Shown here: positions 36,260 to 45,109 of the stretch, piece after piece
How positions within the stretch are numbered: the first letter of the stretch is position 1
How the letters are laid out: each line of letters opens with the position of its first letter
From: DASPSM01 sp963800135
GTDB taxonomy: Bacteria; Planctomycetota; Planctomycetia; Planctomycetales; Planctomycetaceae
Length of the DNA: 64,000 nucleotides
NCBI GenBank assembly: GCA_963800135.1
Contig: CAWCZR010000010.1
Coordinates: 124,001-188,000 of the forward strand
Direction: 5' to 3'
The notes under the pieces: model-generated
Told to the model about the DNA's origin: nothing
What the model saw: only the letters and a program-made list of their open reading frames with translations
The model's database searches: none
Translations under genes and position numbers: made by a program

Positions 36260-37132
36260 ATGCAAGTGGTGATTACCGCGGTGGGCCCGGACAATCGCGG
36301 GCTGGCCGATCCGATCGTGCACCATGTCACCGGATCGGGTGCGAACATCCACGAAATTCAAATGTACAACCACGACTCGGAGCAGCTGTTCGCCATGCTG
36401 CTGCGGGTGGAATGGACGGGAGGACCCGAGTCGGTCGCCGCGCTCTCGGCCCGGATGCAGGAGGTCGGCCGCGGCAAGGGATTGTCGTTGCGAACGTGGT
36501 CGCGGGAGGCTCTCGGACGTCCGCCCCGTCTCGCGCTTTGCACGACCCATCGCCCCGAGCCGGCGCTCTCCGTGTTGCGAGCGATTCGCGATGGCCGCTT
36601 GGCCGCAACTCCGGCCGTGGTGATCGGCAACCGGGACGCCTGCCGCGGTGTGGCTGAACAGTTCGGAGTCGAATGGCAACAAATCGGTGACGCCCAGGGA
36701 CGGCCCGACAACGACCGCATGGTGGAGCTGTTCGACAAATACGCCGTCGACTACATCATTCTGGCGCGGTACATGCGGATTTTACCGCCGGCCACCTGCT
36801 GGAAGTTTGCCGGCGGCCGCATCATCAACTTGCACCACGGCCTGTTGCCGTCGTTTCCTGGTGCGAGCCCCTACGAAGACGCCTTTCAGCACCGGATGCT
36901 GACCTATGGGGCGACGATCCACTTCATCGTCCCGGAGCTCGACGCCGGCAACCAGATCATTCACCAGAGCACGTTTACGGTCTTTCCGGGCACGCCTTTG
37001 GCCGAGATCAAGCGACGGGGCCAAACCGATCACGAACCGTCCGCCCTGGTCGAAGGGGTACGACGAGTGGTCGATCGGGAGGTCGAGCTCCACTTCCATC
37101 GCGTGGTGCGGACGGGCACGGATCCGGCCTGA
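36260..37132 (+). CDS. purU: Formyltetrahydrofolate deformylase
   Basis: Hydrolyses 10-formyl-THF to formate and THF. The ATG at 36260 follows GGAGCG. The N-terminal ACT domain is VVITAVGPDNRGLADPIVHH (about 1-80). The formyl-hydrolase domain has AVVIGNRDACRGVAEQFGV and YIILARYMRILPP. The catalytic Asn-His region is INLHHGLLPSFPGASPYEDA, and the catalytic Asp lies in PELDAGNQIIHQ. 290 residues, as expected. The ACT domain distinguishes it from PurN. Confidence 0.93.
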   Translation: MQVVITAVGPDNRGLADPIVHHVTGSGANIHEIQMYNHDSEQLFAMLLRVEWTGGPESVAALSARMQEVGRGKGLSLRTWSREALGRPPRLALCTTHRPEPALSVLRAIRDGRLAATPAVVIGNRDACRGVAEQFGVEWQQIGDAQGRPDNDRMVELFDKYAVDYIILARYMRILPPATCWKFAGGRIINLHHGLLPSFPGASPYEDAFQHRMLTYGATIHFIVPELDAGNQIIHQSTFTVFPGTPLAEIKRRGQTDHEPSALVEGVRRVVDREVELHFHRVVRTGTDPA

Positions 37133-37289
37133 TTTCCCGCGATGATTTCGGTGTTGTAATTTTCCGTGAATCCCAGGTGATTGTTTCAGAGTTAAGCCGT
37201 CCAACTTGACGAAAGGCGTGCAGCCAATCGACGTTGGGACAAGGATCGGGTAGAATTCCCGATGGCTGCGGACAACCGGAGCGGATTGC

Positions 37290-37976
37290 ATGGATCTCTT
37301 GGTCATAGAAGATGAAGCCGTGTTGGGAAAAGCTCTCCAACGCGGCTTATCGGATTGTCATCACGAGTGCACATGGGTGCGCAACGGCAAGAAGGGGCTC
37401 GACTTAGGGCTGAGCCAACGCTTTGACGCCATCATCCTCGACCTGCTGCTCCCGGACATGGAGGGGCTGCAGGTGCTGGATTCGCTGCGGACCCGCGGCG
37501 TCCAAACACCCGTGCTGGTGCTAACGGCCCTCGGATCGGTCGAAAATCGGGTCCGCGGCCTGAAAAGCGGGGCGGACGATTACCTGGTCAAACCGTTTGC
37601 CTTCCCCGAGCTGACAGCCCGCCTCGAGGCCCTTTCGCGGCGCTCGAGCTTCCGGCCGTCGATGACGCATACCGTCGGACCGCTGACCCTCGACATGACC
37701 ACCCGCCGGGCGTCGCGGGGGGAGCGGGAGATCGAGCTGTCCCCCACCGAGTTCACGGTGCTCGAATACTTGATGCGGTTTGCCGGCCAGGTGGTGACGC
37801 GCAAGATGCTCAGTCAACACGTGTGGGATGACGATTGGGACGGCACGACCAACGTGATCGACGTCCACATCAATCGCCTTCGCAACAAGATCGACCGTGG
37901 CTTCGATATGCCGCTCATTCAGACGGTCCGCGGTCACGGCTACGTTTTGCGAGCCGCCGAACCCAGCGCCCTCTGA
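37290..37976 (+). CDS. OmpR-family response regulator
   Basis: Starts at ATG 37290 after a GGAG. The receiver has acidic VIEDEA, Asp51 in AIILDLLLPDMEG as phospho-acceptor, Thr in VLVLTALG and Lys in DDYLVKPFAF. The C-terminal winged helix has ELSPTEFTVLEYLMR and TNVIDVHINRLRNKID, then VRGHGYVLR. 228 residues. The kinase begins 41 bases downstream, so this is a cognate pair. No target operator recognised. Confidence 0.95.
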   Translation: MDLLVIEDEAVLGKALQRGLSDCHHECTWVRNGKKGLDLGLSQRFDAIILDLLLPDMEGLQVLDSLRTRGVQTPVLVLTALGSVENRVRGLKSGADDYLVKPFAFPELTARLEALSRRSSFRPSMTHTVGPLTLDMTTRRASRGEREIELSPTEFTVLEYLMRFAGQVVTRKMLSQHVWDDDWDGTTNVIDVHINRLRNKIDRGFDMPLIQTVRGHGYVLRAAEPSAL

Positions 37977-38016
37977 CCGCCGGGCTGCGGCAAGAACCGC
38001 GCTGGGCAGGATTCCG

Positions 38017-39569
38017 ATGGCGTACCCAGTCTTCGAGCACCTCTCTCGGTTGGCCCAGCTGACTCGCTCGGCGTCCAAGACGCTGCGTATCCGGCTGATG
38101 GTCTGGAACGCCTGCCTGGTGCTCATCACGGCGCTCGCCTGCTTCCTGGGCGTCCGCGAAGGGCTGCGGCAAGCGCTCGTGGGCGGCATGGATAACGTGC
38201 TGACGGCCGATATTCGCGAAGTCGGATTCAACGTCGCCGACTTGCACGCCAGCGCCGCCGACATTCGCTCCGCCGCCGCCGGCGAAGGTTCCGAGCAGGC
38301 GCGCCAGCTACTCAACAGCCTCAACCGCAAAGAAAGCGTGCACGAGCATAACGGCTGGTTCGTCGAGCTGCTCGACGGCGACGACAAGCGACTCTGGGCC
38401 AGCGATCTCACGCCCTCTCTGGGCGGCGCCGACAAAACTCAGCGCGACATGGTCCCCGTGAGCATCAGCGGCTATCGCGTGCTCGAGAATCGGCAACCCA
38501 CGAGCCTGGGCCGGCCGCTGCGAATCCGCGTCGGCGCCCCGATGGACTTCATCGATCGCGATATCCGCAGCATCGACCGGATCGCCCTCCGCGGGGTCGT
38601 GCTGCTGTTTATCGCCGCCCCGCTCTTGGGCTACTGGCTGGCCCGTCGCGCCATTCGCCCGCTGTCCGACATCATCGAAACGACGGCCCGGCTGCGGCCC
38701 AACCGCATGGAGGAACGCCTAGCGATTCGCCAGACCGACGACGAGTTGGACCGCCTCTCGGCCACCGTCAACCAGTTCCTCGACCGCATTGCCGTCTACC
38801 TCACCCAAAGCAACAACTTGCTGGCCAACTCCGCCACGAGCTGCGCACGCCGCTGGCCGCGATCCGCAGCTCGATCGAAGTGGCAATCGGCGGCACGCGC
38901 ACGCCGCAGGAGTATCAGGAACTGCTTGCCGAAGTGATCGGCGAGTGCGCTTCTCTGGAGCGTCTGGTCAATCAACTCCTGCTGCTGGCCGAGACCGACT
39001 CGGAGCTAATCCGCGCCCACAGCGAAGAGGTCGACCTGAGCAGCGTCGTCGAACGCTGCGCGGAGATGTTCAGCGCCGTCGCCGAAGCGCGGCAAGTCGA
39101 GTTGGTGACGGCCCTCGAGCCGCACGTCGCGGTGATGGGCTTCGGCAACCACTTGCGGCAAGTGGTCAACAACCTGCTGGACAACGCGATCAAATTCACT
39201 CAACCCGGCGGAACGGTCCGCATTGCGCTCTTCCACGAGGCCGGCTCAACCGTGCTCCGCATCGCCGACACGGGCAGCGGCATTCCGGCCGCCGATCTCC
39301 CGCACATCTTCGAGCGATTCTTCCGCGGCGATCGTTCGCGCCAGCGGATCGAGCAGACGACGGGCACCGGACTGGGACTGAGCATCTGCGAAGCGATCGT
39401 GGCCGCGCACCGCGGACGGATCTTCGTCGAATCGCACGAAGGCGTCGGCACGACAATGACCGTGCAACTGCCGGAGTCGGTCGTCCCACTTGCGCAGCGA
39501 GCAGCGCGAGAAGGCGGCGAAACAGCCGAGCGAAATGCCGCCATGGCGTCGGCCCGATCGGACGGTTGA
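38017..39569 (+). CDS. Membrane sensor histidine kinase, frameshifted
   Basis: Starts at ATG 38017. One membrane helix (VWNACLVLITALACFLGV, about 28-46) and a second (VVLLFIAAPLLGYWLA, about 192-208) enclose a periplasmic sensor domain of about 140 residues. A HAMP follows (RAIRPLSDIIETTARLRP). Near 38835 a missing C (GCC for GCCC) breaks the H-box, which reads ANSA|HELRTPLAAIRSS after correction. The ATPase has VVNNLLDNAIKFT, IADTGSGIPAADL and TTGTGLGLSICEAI. It ends at 39569 in a tandem duplication. Partner of the regulator upstream; the ligand is unknown. Confidence 0.9.
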
Positions 39570-39589
39570 GGCCGATCGGACGGTTGAGG
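39554..39589 (+). repeat. 18-bp perfect tandem duplication at the kinase stop codon
   Basis: CCGATCGGACGGTTGAGG occurs at 39554-39571 and again at 39572-39589. The first copy contains the TGA stop of the kinase gene. Slippage-type duplication. Confidence 0.85.
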
Positions 39590-39615
39590 GCGGAACGCCG
39601 GTGGCCGACGCGACC

Positions 39616-40971
39616 TTACTTGGCGTTGGCCAGCGCCCGGCTCGTCTCGCGGATGGCCGTCGTCAGCCAGGCTCCTTCGATCAAGTTACGCGACGCGCTC
39701 TGGAGCGACTTGAGCGCGGCCAGCCGGGCTTCGAGCGCCGGTTTCGACTTCGGCTCGACCATCAGGGCCGCGTCGGCCAGGCGGACCGCCGCCACCGGAT
39801 CGCTCGCCGCCAGCGTTTTGGCCCGCGCGGCCACCGCCGCGGGACCACCAGCCATTCGTACGAGTTCCGGCTCGGCCACGGTGGGCGGCCGGTCGTACAT
39901 CGTGGCCGGGCTGAGGTCGAACCAGCCGACGTAGCCCTCGAAGATTCCGCGGACCGACCAGTCGACTTTGCCGTAGGCTTCGCCCACGTTTAATTCAGGC
40001 GGCAGTTTGACCTCACGCATCAGCGTGAAGACGTCCTTGCCCTCGTTCATGCCTTTGACCGTTGCGTCGTGGACGTAGAGGATGGCATTGCGATAACGCG
40101 TCAGCCGCTCCACGATTTTGTCCTTCCCCACAACCGGCTCGCCGTGGCTGGGGAGCACAATCTCCGGCTCGAGCGCCAGGATTTTGTTGAGCGAGGTGAC
40201 GTAATCGAGGGCCCAGCGTGGCTTGGTGCCCCGCAGCGTGTAGATGTTGGGAAACGACTCGTAATAATTGTCGCCGACAAAGGCGGCCTTGTATTTCGGG
40301 ACCCAGACGCAGAGGTGGTCGTAGGTCTCGCCAGGATTGGCGAACAGCTCGAACTTGGTACCGCCTAGTTCGAACTCGTACTTGTCGTCGAAGGCGACCG
40401 CCGGCTCGAACTTCTTGTCCGGCACGCGGTCGAAGGCGTTGAGGGTGCCGATGTCGAGCCCGAATTGCGCCGCCCCCGTCCGATTGAGGTACGTACGGAG
40501 CCGCTCCTGGTAGCTGTTGAATTCCAGATAGTTGTGTTGCACGACCAGCTTGGTGTTCGGCTCCATCCAATAGCGCAGGCCGCCCGTGTGATCGTGATGG
40601 CCGTGTGTGAGGATCACATAGCGGACGGGCGCGTCGCTCACTTTGCGCAAGAGTTCGTGGTGCTTTTTCGCGCTCACGGGGGACGACGTGTCAATCACCA
40701 CGTTGCCGTCATCGGTGCGAACCAGAAACGTGTTGCTGAAGCCGATGGCCATGTAAATCGCGTCGTTGACCTTCCGCGCGGCCGTCTGCCGGTTTCCCAT
40801 CCGCGAATAATCATTGAGCGACAGTGGCGAGACCTGCGCGTGGGCCAAGGACGGAACCAGCCCTGCGCTCGCGGCAAGCACCAGCAGCAACGAGAGCCGG
40901 ACAGGCCATTTCCCGCGCGCTTGGGCAGCGGAACAGAGATGGAAATGACTGCGGAGCGGGCCAAAGCGCAT
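39616..40971 (-). CDS. Secreted alkyl-sulfatase-like metallo-beta-lactamase-fold hydrolase
   Basis: 451 residues from ATG 40971, with a signal peptide (VRLSLLLVLAASAGLVPSLAHA). The metal site motif HxHxDH is in YVILTHGHHDHTGGLRYW. More ligands lie in GETYDHLCVWVP, FVGDNYYESFPN and EIVLPSHGEPVVG. The region after about 330 (GKVDWSVRGIFEGYVGWFDL) matches the dimerisation domain of SdsA1/BDS1-type alkyl sulfatases. Predicted to cleave primary alkyl sulfate esters in the periplasm, which would parallel the arylsulfatase at 6.4 kb. The usual C-terminal SCP2-like domain seems shortened. Confidence 0.85.
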   Translation of the reverse strand: MRFGPLRSHFHLCSAAQARGKWPVRLSLLLVLAASAGLVPSLAHAQVSPLSLNDYSRMGNRQTAARKVNDAIYMAIGFSNTFLVRTDDGNVVIDTSSPVSAKKHHELLRKVSDAPVRYVILTHGHHDHTGGLRYWMEPNTKLVVQHNYLEFNSYQERLRTYLNRTGAAQFGLDIGTLNAFDRVPDKKFEPAVAFDDKYEFELGGTKFELFANPGETYDHLCVWVPKYKAAFVGDNYYESFPNIYTLRGTKPRWALDYVTSLNKILALEPEIVLPSHGEPVVGKDKIVERLTRYRNAILYVHDATVKGMNEGKDVFTLMREVKLPPELNVGEAYGKVDWSVRGIFEGYVGWFDLSPATMYDRPPTVAEPELVRMAGGPAAVAARAKTLAASDPVAAVRLADAALMVEPKSKPALEARLAALKSLQSASRNLIEGAWLTTAIRETSRALANAK

Positions 40972-41204
40972 GGCGTGAGTCCTCGGGACGATGTCGTTCA
41001 GATAGACGGGTTGGCCGCTTCATGCGAGCAGCGACTGTTTATCCGCTTTTTTGATCCGGCCGACAAGCTTTCGCGTTGGGACGGGTGCCGACTTGCGAGG
41101 CGACATGAGCGGCATCGCCCGGCTGTTTTCGATAGACTGGCTGTTGCGCTTAGAATTGCCATTCGTGCCACGCCGATTGCGATCGGACCCACTGGAGAAG
41201 TTGG

Positions 41205-41975
41205 ATGAGCCTGGCGATTGAGACCCGCGGCTTGACGCGGTTTTTCGACAAGTTCTGCGCGGTCAATCGCATCGATCTCAAGGTCGAGAGCGGCATTTCG
41301 TACGGCTTCCTCGGGCCCAACGGTGCCGGCAAATCGACCACCATCAAAATGCTGACCGGGCTGTTGGCTCCCAGCTCCGGCCAGATCATGGTCCTCGGAC
41401 GCAACATGTCGAATCCGGCCGAGGCGCTCGATGCCAAGCGGCACATCGGCGTCGTGCCCGAAGACCTGGCCCTCTTCGACAACCTGACCGGGCCCGAATA
41501 TCTGACGTTCGTTGGCCGCATGTACGGCCTGCCCGCCGACACAATCCGCAGCCGCACCGGCGACCTGCTCAAACTGATGTGCCTCGAGGGGGAAGAAAAG
41601 AAGCTGACCCTCGAATACTCGCACGGCATGAAGAAGAAACTGGCGCTGGCCGCGGCCCTCTTGCCCAATCCCGATCTGCTGTTTCTCGACGAGCCATTCG
41701 AAGGAGTCGATGCCGTCACCTCGCGCGTGATCCGCGACATGCTGACCGGCTACGTCTCGCGCGGCTCGACGCTCTTCCTGACGTCGCACGTGCTGGAGAT
41801 CGTTGAGCGGCTTTGCACACACGTCGGCATCATTGCCCACGGCGAACTGGTCGAGCAGGCCAGCCTCGACGAAATTCGTCAGGGCAGCTCGCTCGAAACT
41901 CGCTTCCTGGAAAAAGTCGGCAGCGATTCGGCCGCCTCGAAGAAGCTGGAGTGGCTCGAAGGGGCCGCGACATGA
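41205..41975 (+). CDS. ABC transporter ATP-binding protein
   Basis: Starts at ATG 41205 after GGAGAAG. Walker A GFLGPNGAGKSTTIKML, Q-loop region IGVVPEDLALF (Glu replacing Gln), a signature loop YSHGMKKKLALAAALL that differs from the usual LSGGQ, Walker B LLFLDEPFEGVD and switch His LTSHVL. The ABC-2 type exporter layout with 256 residues. The stop overlaps the permease start (ATGA), so the two are translated together. Confidence 0.93.
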   Translation: MSLAIETRGLTRFFDKFCAVNRIDLKVESGISYGFLGPNGAGKSTTIKMLTGLLAPSSGQIMVLGRNMSNPAEALDAKRHIGVVPEDLALFDNLTGPEYLTFVGRMYGLPADTIRSRTGDLLKLMCLEGEEKKLTLEYSHGMKKKLALAAALLPNPDLLFLDEPFEGVDAVTSRVIRDMLTGYVSRGSTLFLTSHVLEIVERLCTHVGIIAHGELVEQASLDEIRQGSSLETRFLEKVGSDSAASKKLEWLEGAAT

Positions 41976-43900
41976 CGTGGCAGCACTTTCGCACGCTGGT
42001 CTGGCTGCGCCGGCGGCTGTTCCGCAATCGGATGAGGCGGGCCGGCAAGCTCAACGCCGTGGTGACGCGGATCTTCATGGCGATTGCAATCCTCGTCTCG
42101 GTCGGCTCGTTTTTCGCCGCGCTGGGGTTGGGCATCCGCTTCCTGCCCCAAGCCACGCCCGAATATGTCTTGTTCATTTGGACCGGACTGACGGTGACGT
42201 TCCTCTTCGCCTGGATCATGGGAGTGATGACCGAGCTGCAGCGCTCGGAAGTCCTCTCGATCGAAAAACTGTTCCACTATCCGATTTCTCCCGGCAGTGC
42301 GTTTCTGGTCAATTACCTCAGCTCGCTCGTCTGCGTGTCGCTGATCCTGTTTTTCCCAGCGATGCTCGGACTGGCGATCGCCTCGGTCGTGGCGCTGGGG
42401 CCTTGGATGCTCATCAGCCTGCCGCTCTTGCTCGGCTTCGTGCTGATGGTGACTGCCGTGACCTATCAGTTCCGTGGCTGGCTGGCGACTTTGATGGTGA
42501 ACAAACGCCGCCGTCGCACGATCGTGGCTTGCATCACCGGCGCGTTTATTCTGCTCAGCCAGTCGGGCAACTTCATCAACATGTTTGTTCAGGGAAGGCA
42601 CCGGCACGAACGTGACGGCACGGCCGACCAGTTTCACCGCCAATACGACCAAGCCGAGCGTGATTTGAAAGTGGCCAAGGTCACGCCGAAGGAATATCAG
42701 GAGCGGCTCGAATCGATTGCCGCCGACCAGAAACGCCACAACGAACAAGAGACGCAGCAGTTCCTGACCCAGGCGAAGCGGTGGGTCTCCACCGCCGATC
42801 TGGCATTGCCCCCCGGCTGGCTGGCCTACGGCGTGTTTCAAGCCGCCGAGCAGCAGATTTGGGCGGGCATCGTAGGGACTGTTTTATTGAGCGCGATCGC
42901 CGGCGCGAGCCTGCATCGCTCGTACCGCACCACTGTCCGGTTTTACCTGGGTGATTATCGCTCGGATCGCTCGACGGCCGACGTCGCGCCTGCCGCCGCA
43001 GCAACCCGCGCACGCGTCCCCGCGACGATCGCGATCGGAGCGGTCGACGCGCCGGCGCCGGCAACGCTTGCCAACGCGCCATCGTTCGCGGGCATGGTCG
43101 GCAAGAGCGTCCCTGGGGTGCCCGAGCAGGCAGCAGCGACGGCGCTCGCGACCTTGCGGAGCCTCTTGCGAGCGCCCGAAGTCAAAATGATGCTGCTCAC
43201 GCCGACCATCCTGGGCGTGCTCTTCATGACGGGCAAGCTCGCAGGTCGTAACGGCATGAGTGGTGGGGCAGTCTCACCCGGGCTGCGGCCGATTTTGGCC
43301 CTCGGCATCGTGACGACCGTCGTCGTGACCTTGTCGCAGCTCTTTCAGAATCAATTCGGGTTCGACCGCAGCGCGTTTCGCACGTTCGTGCTCTCACCCG
43401 CTTCGCGCCGCGACATCCTGCTGGGAAAAAATCTGGCCCTGGCACCGATCGTGGCAGCGGCCGGCGCGATCTTTCTGGGCGTGCTGGAATACATGATGCC
43501 GCTGCGACCGCTCGACTTTCTGGCGACGTGCGTGGAGTTGCTCTCGGCCTACTTGATCGTCTGCCTGGTCGGCAACCAGATGTCGATCCTGCTCCCCTCA
43601 ACTGTGCGGCACGGTTCGATGCGCGGCTCTTCGGACACTAAAGTGCTCCGCGTGCTGGCCCGCTTCGCCGCCATGCTGGGCCAGCTGGTGGCGTTTGTGC
43701 CACTCGCGCTCCCAATTGGCATCGATTACTTGATCCACCAGTTCTCCTGGGGCCAGTGGATTCCCGCCTACCTGATCATGGCGCTCTTGATGGCCCTCGT
43801 CTTGCTCTTCGTCTACCGGAATGTGCTCGAGTACCAGGGCGGACTGCTGCAACGCCGCGAGCTGCGGATTCTCGAAGCCGTGACGGCCAAGGAAGACTGA
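41972..43900 (+). CDS. ABC-2 type transporter permease
   Basis: 642 residues from ATG 41972, overlapping the ATPase stop. Hydrophobic helices lie in two groups: near 35-200 (IFMAIAILVSVGSFFAALG, VSLILFFPAMLGLAIASVVA) and near 420-630 (PILALGIVTTVVVTLSQLF, APIVAAAGAIFLGVLEYMM, YLIMALLMALVLLFVY). Between them is a soluble, charged, coiled-coil-like segment (QYDQAERDLKVAKVTPKEYQ) and an Ala-rich stretch. This doubled arrangement, with more helices than a minimal ABC-2 half-transporter, suggests a lone permease subunit for export. Cargo unknown. Confidence 0.85.
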   Translation: MTWQHFRTLVWLRRRLFRNRMRRAGKLNAVVTRIFMAIAILVSVGSFFAALGLGIRFLPQATPEYVLFIWTGLTVTFLFAWIMGVMTELQRSEVLSIEKLFHYPISPGSAFLVNYLSSLVCVSLILFFPAMLGLAIASVVALGPWMLISLPLLLGFVLMVTAVTYQFRGWLATLMVNKRRRRTIVACITGAFILLSQSGNFINMFVQGRHRHERDGTADQFHRQYDQAERDLKVAKVTPKEYQERLESIAADQKRHNEQETQQFLTQAKRWVSTADLALPPGWLAYGVFQAAEQQIWAGIVGTVLLSAIAGASLHRSYRTTVRFYLGDYRSDRSTADVAPAAAATRARVPATIAIGAVDAPAPATLANAPSFAGMVGKSVPGVPEQAAATALATLRSLLRAPEVKMMLLTPTILGVLFMTGKLAGRNGMSGGAVSPGLRPILALGIVTTVVVTLSQLFQNQFGFDRSAFRTFVLSPASRRDILLGKNLALAPIVAAAGAIFLGVLEYMMPLRPLDFLATCVELLSAYLIVCLVGNQMSILLPSTVRHGSMRGSSDTKVLRVLARFAAMLGQLVAFVPLALPIGIDYLIHQFSWGQWIPAYLIMALLMALVLLFVYRNVLEYQGGLLQRRELRILEAVTAKED

Positions 43901-43937
43901 ACGACGACCCGAGTCGGGCCTAACGACGCGCAGAGTT

Positions 43938-45098
43938 TTACGAGGCGGATCCGAGGGCCGCTTTCTCGCGTTTTGTTTTGCTGCTGAGTGGTCGAACCGA
44001 GGGCTCGACGAGCGCGGCTTCGATCGTGAGACCGGGACCGAAGGCCAAGAGGACGCAGGGGCCCGGCACCTTGTTGCGGATCAATCGCTCGGTGATGAAT
44101 AGGATCGTGGGCGACGACATGTTGCCGAACTCGCCCAGGACGTCGCGCGACGTTTGAATTTCTTCCGGGGCGAGTCCCAGCGCGTCGATGCAGGCCTGCA
44201 GAATCCGCGGGCCGCCGGGATGAATGCCCCAGTGCGCAATCTCGCCGAGGCCGACGCCTTCGCTGGCCAGCCAGCCTTCGAGCCAGGCTTTGAGCGAACT
44301 CTGGATTGCGTCCGGAACGCCCGACGAAAGGGTCATCTGAAATCCATGATCGCCGATGTTCCAGCTCATCAGGTCTTCAGTTTCGGGGACGACCATCGAG
44401 CCGGATGAGAGCCAGCGCGGTTTGTCGGAGTCGGCCCCATCCTCGGCGTGGCCACAGACGACGGCGGCTGACCCGTCGGCAAAAAGCGCGTTGGCGACGA
44501 TCTGTTCCGGGTTCCAGCCGTACTGGTGGTGCAGGCTGCAGAGTTCGATCGCGCAAACGAGGACGCGGGCATCCGGGTTCGCGTCGGCAAACGCGCGGGC
44601 GACGCGGAGCCCGTTGAGTGCTCCATGGCAGCCCATAAAGCCGACATGCGTCCGAGCGACCACCGGCGGCAGTCGCAGATCGCGGATCAACTGCACGTCG
44701 ACTCCGGGGGCTGCGAAGCCGCTGCACGAAACCGTGATCAAATGCGTGATTTCAGACGCGTCGAGTGCGGCGTCGGCAAGTGCTTTGCGGCACGCTGTCG
44801 CGGCCAGGCCAGTCGCTGACTGCGCGTACTTCTGCATGCGTTCGGCCGTGCTCGGTCCGAGCGGGCCGCCTTCCTCGATCGAGCGGTAAAAGTTCTGCCC
44901 GCCCGGCTGAGATTGGGCGTCGGCCGTAAGCAGCACCGTGTGTCGTTTCCGCACGCCCGCGTGACGGTAGAGCGTCGGCAAAAGCCGCCGTTGTTTGTCC
45001 GTGAGACCGCACAACAGCCCGGCGGCTTCCGCGGCGTCGGCCTGCTCGATCGACAGTTCGGGGACAGCCGTGCCGATTCCCAAGATGCAGACGCTCAT
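43938..45098 (-). CDS. Type III polyketide synthase (chalcone synthase-like)
   Basis: 386 residues from ATG 45098, with AAGGGAG eight bases before. A homodimeric ketosynthase that extends an acyl-CoA with malonyl-CoA. Catalytic Cys in HVGFMGCHGALNGLR, His in HWGIHPGGPRIL and Asn in GEFGNMSSPTILF, so the triad is complete. The N-terminus ILGIGTAVPELSIEQADAA and the C-terminal LLAFGPGLTIEAALV match bacterial alkylresorcinol/alkylpyrone synthases. Last gene of a three-gene operon with a reductase (11-base gap) and a methyltransferase, a combination that suggests a long-chain phenolic or quinone lipid. Confidence 0.93.
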   Translation of the reverse strand: MSVCILGIGTAVPELSIEQADAAEAAGLLCGLTDKQRRLLPTLYRHAGVRKRHTVLLTADAQSQPGGQNFYRSIEEGGPLGPSTAERMQKYAQSATGLAATACRKALADAALDASEITHLITVSCSGFAAPGVDVQLIRDLRLPPVVARTHVGFMGCHGALNGLRVARAFADANPDARVLVCAIELCSLHHQYGWNPEQIVANALFADGSAAVVCGHAEDGADSDKPRWLSSGSMVVPETEDLMSWNIGDHGFQMTLSSGVPDAIQSSLKAWLEGWLASEGVGLGEIAHWGIHPGGPRILQACIDALGLAPEEIQTSRDVLGEFGNMSSPTILFITERLIRNKVPGPCVLLAFGPGLTIEAALVEPSVRPLSSKTKREKAALGSAS

Positions 45099-45109
45099 AC
45101 CGACTCCCT

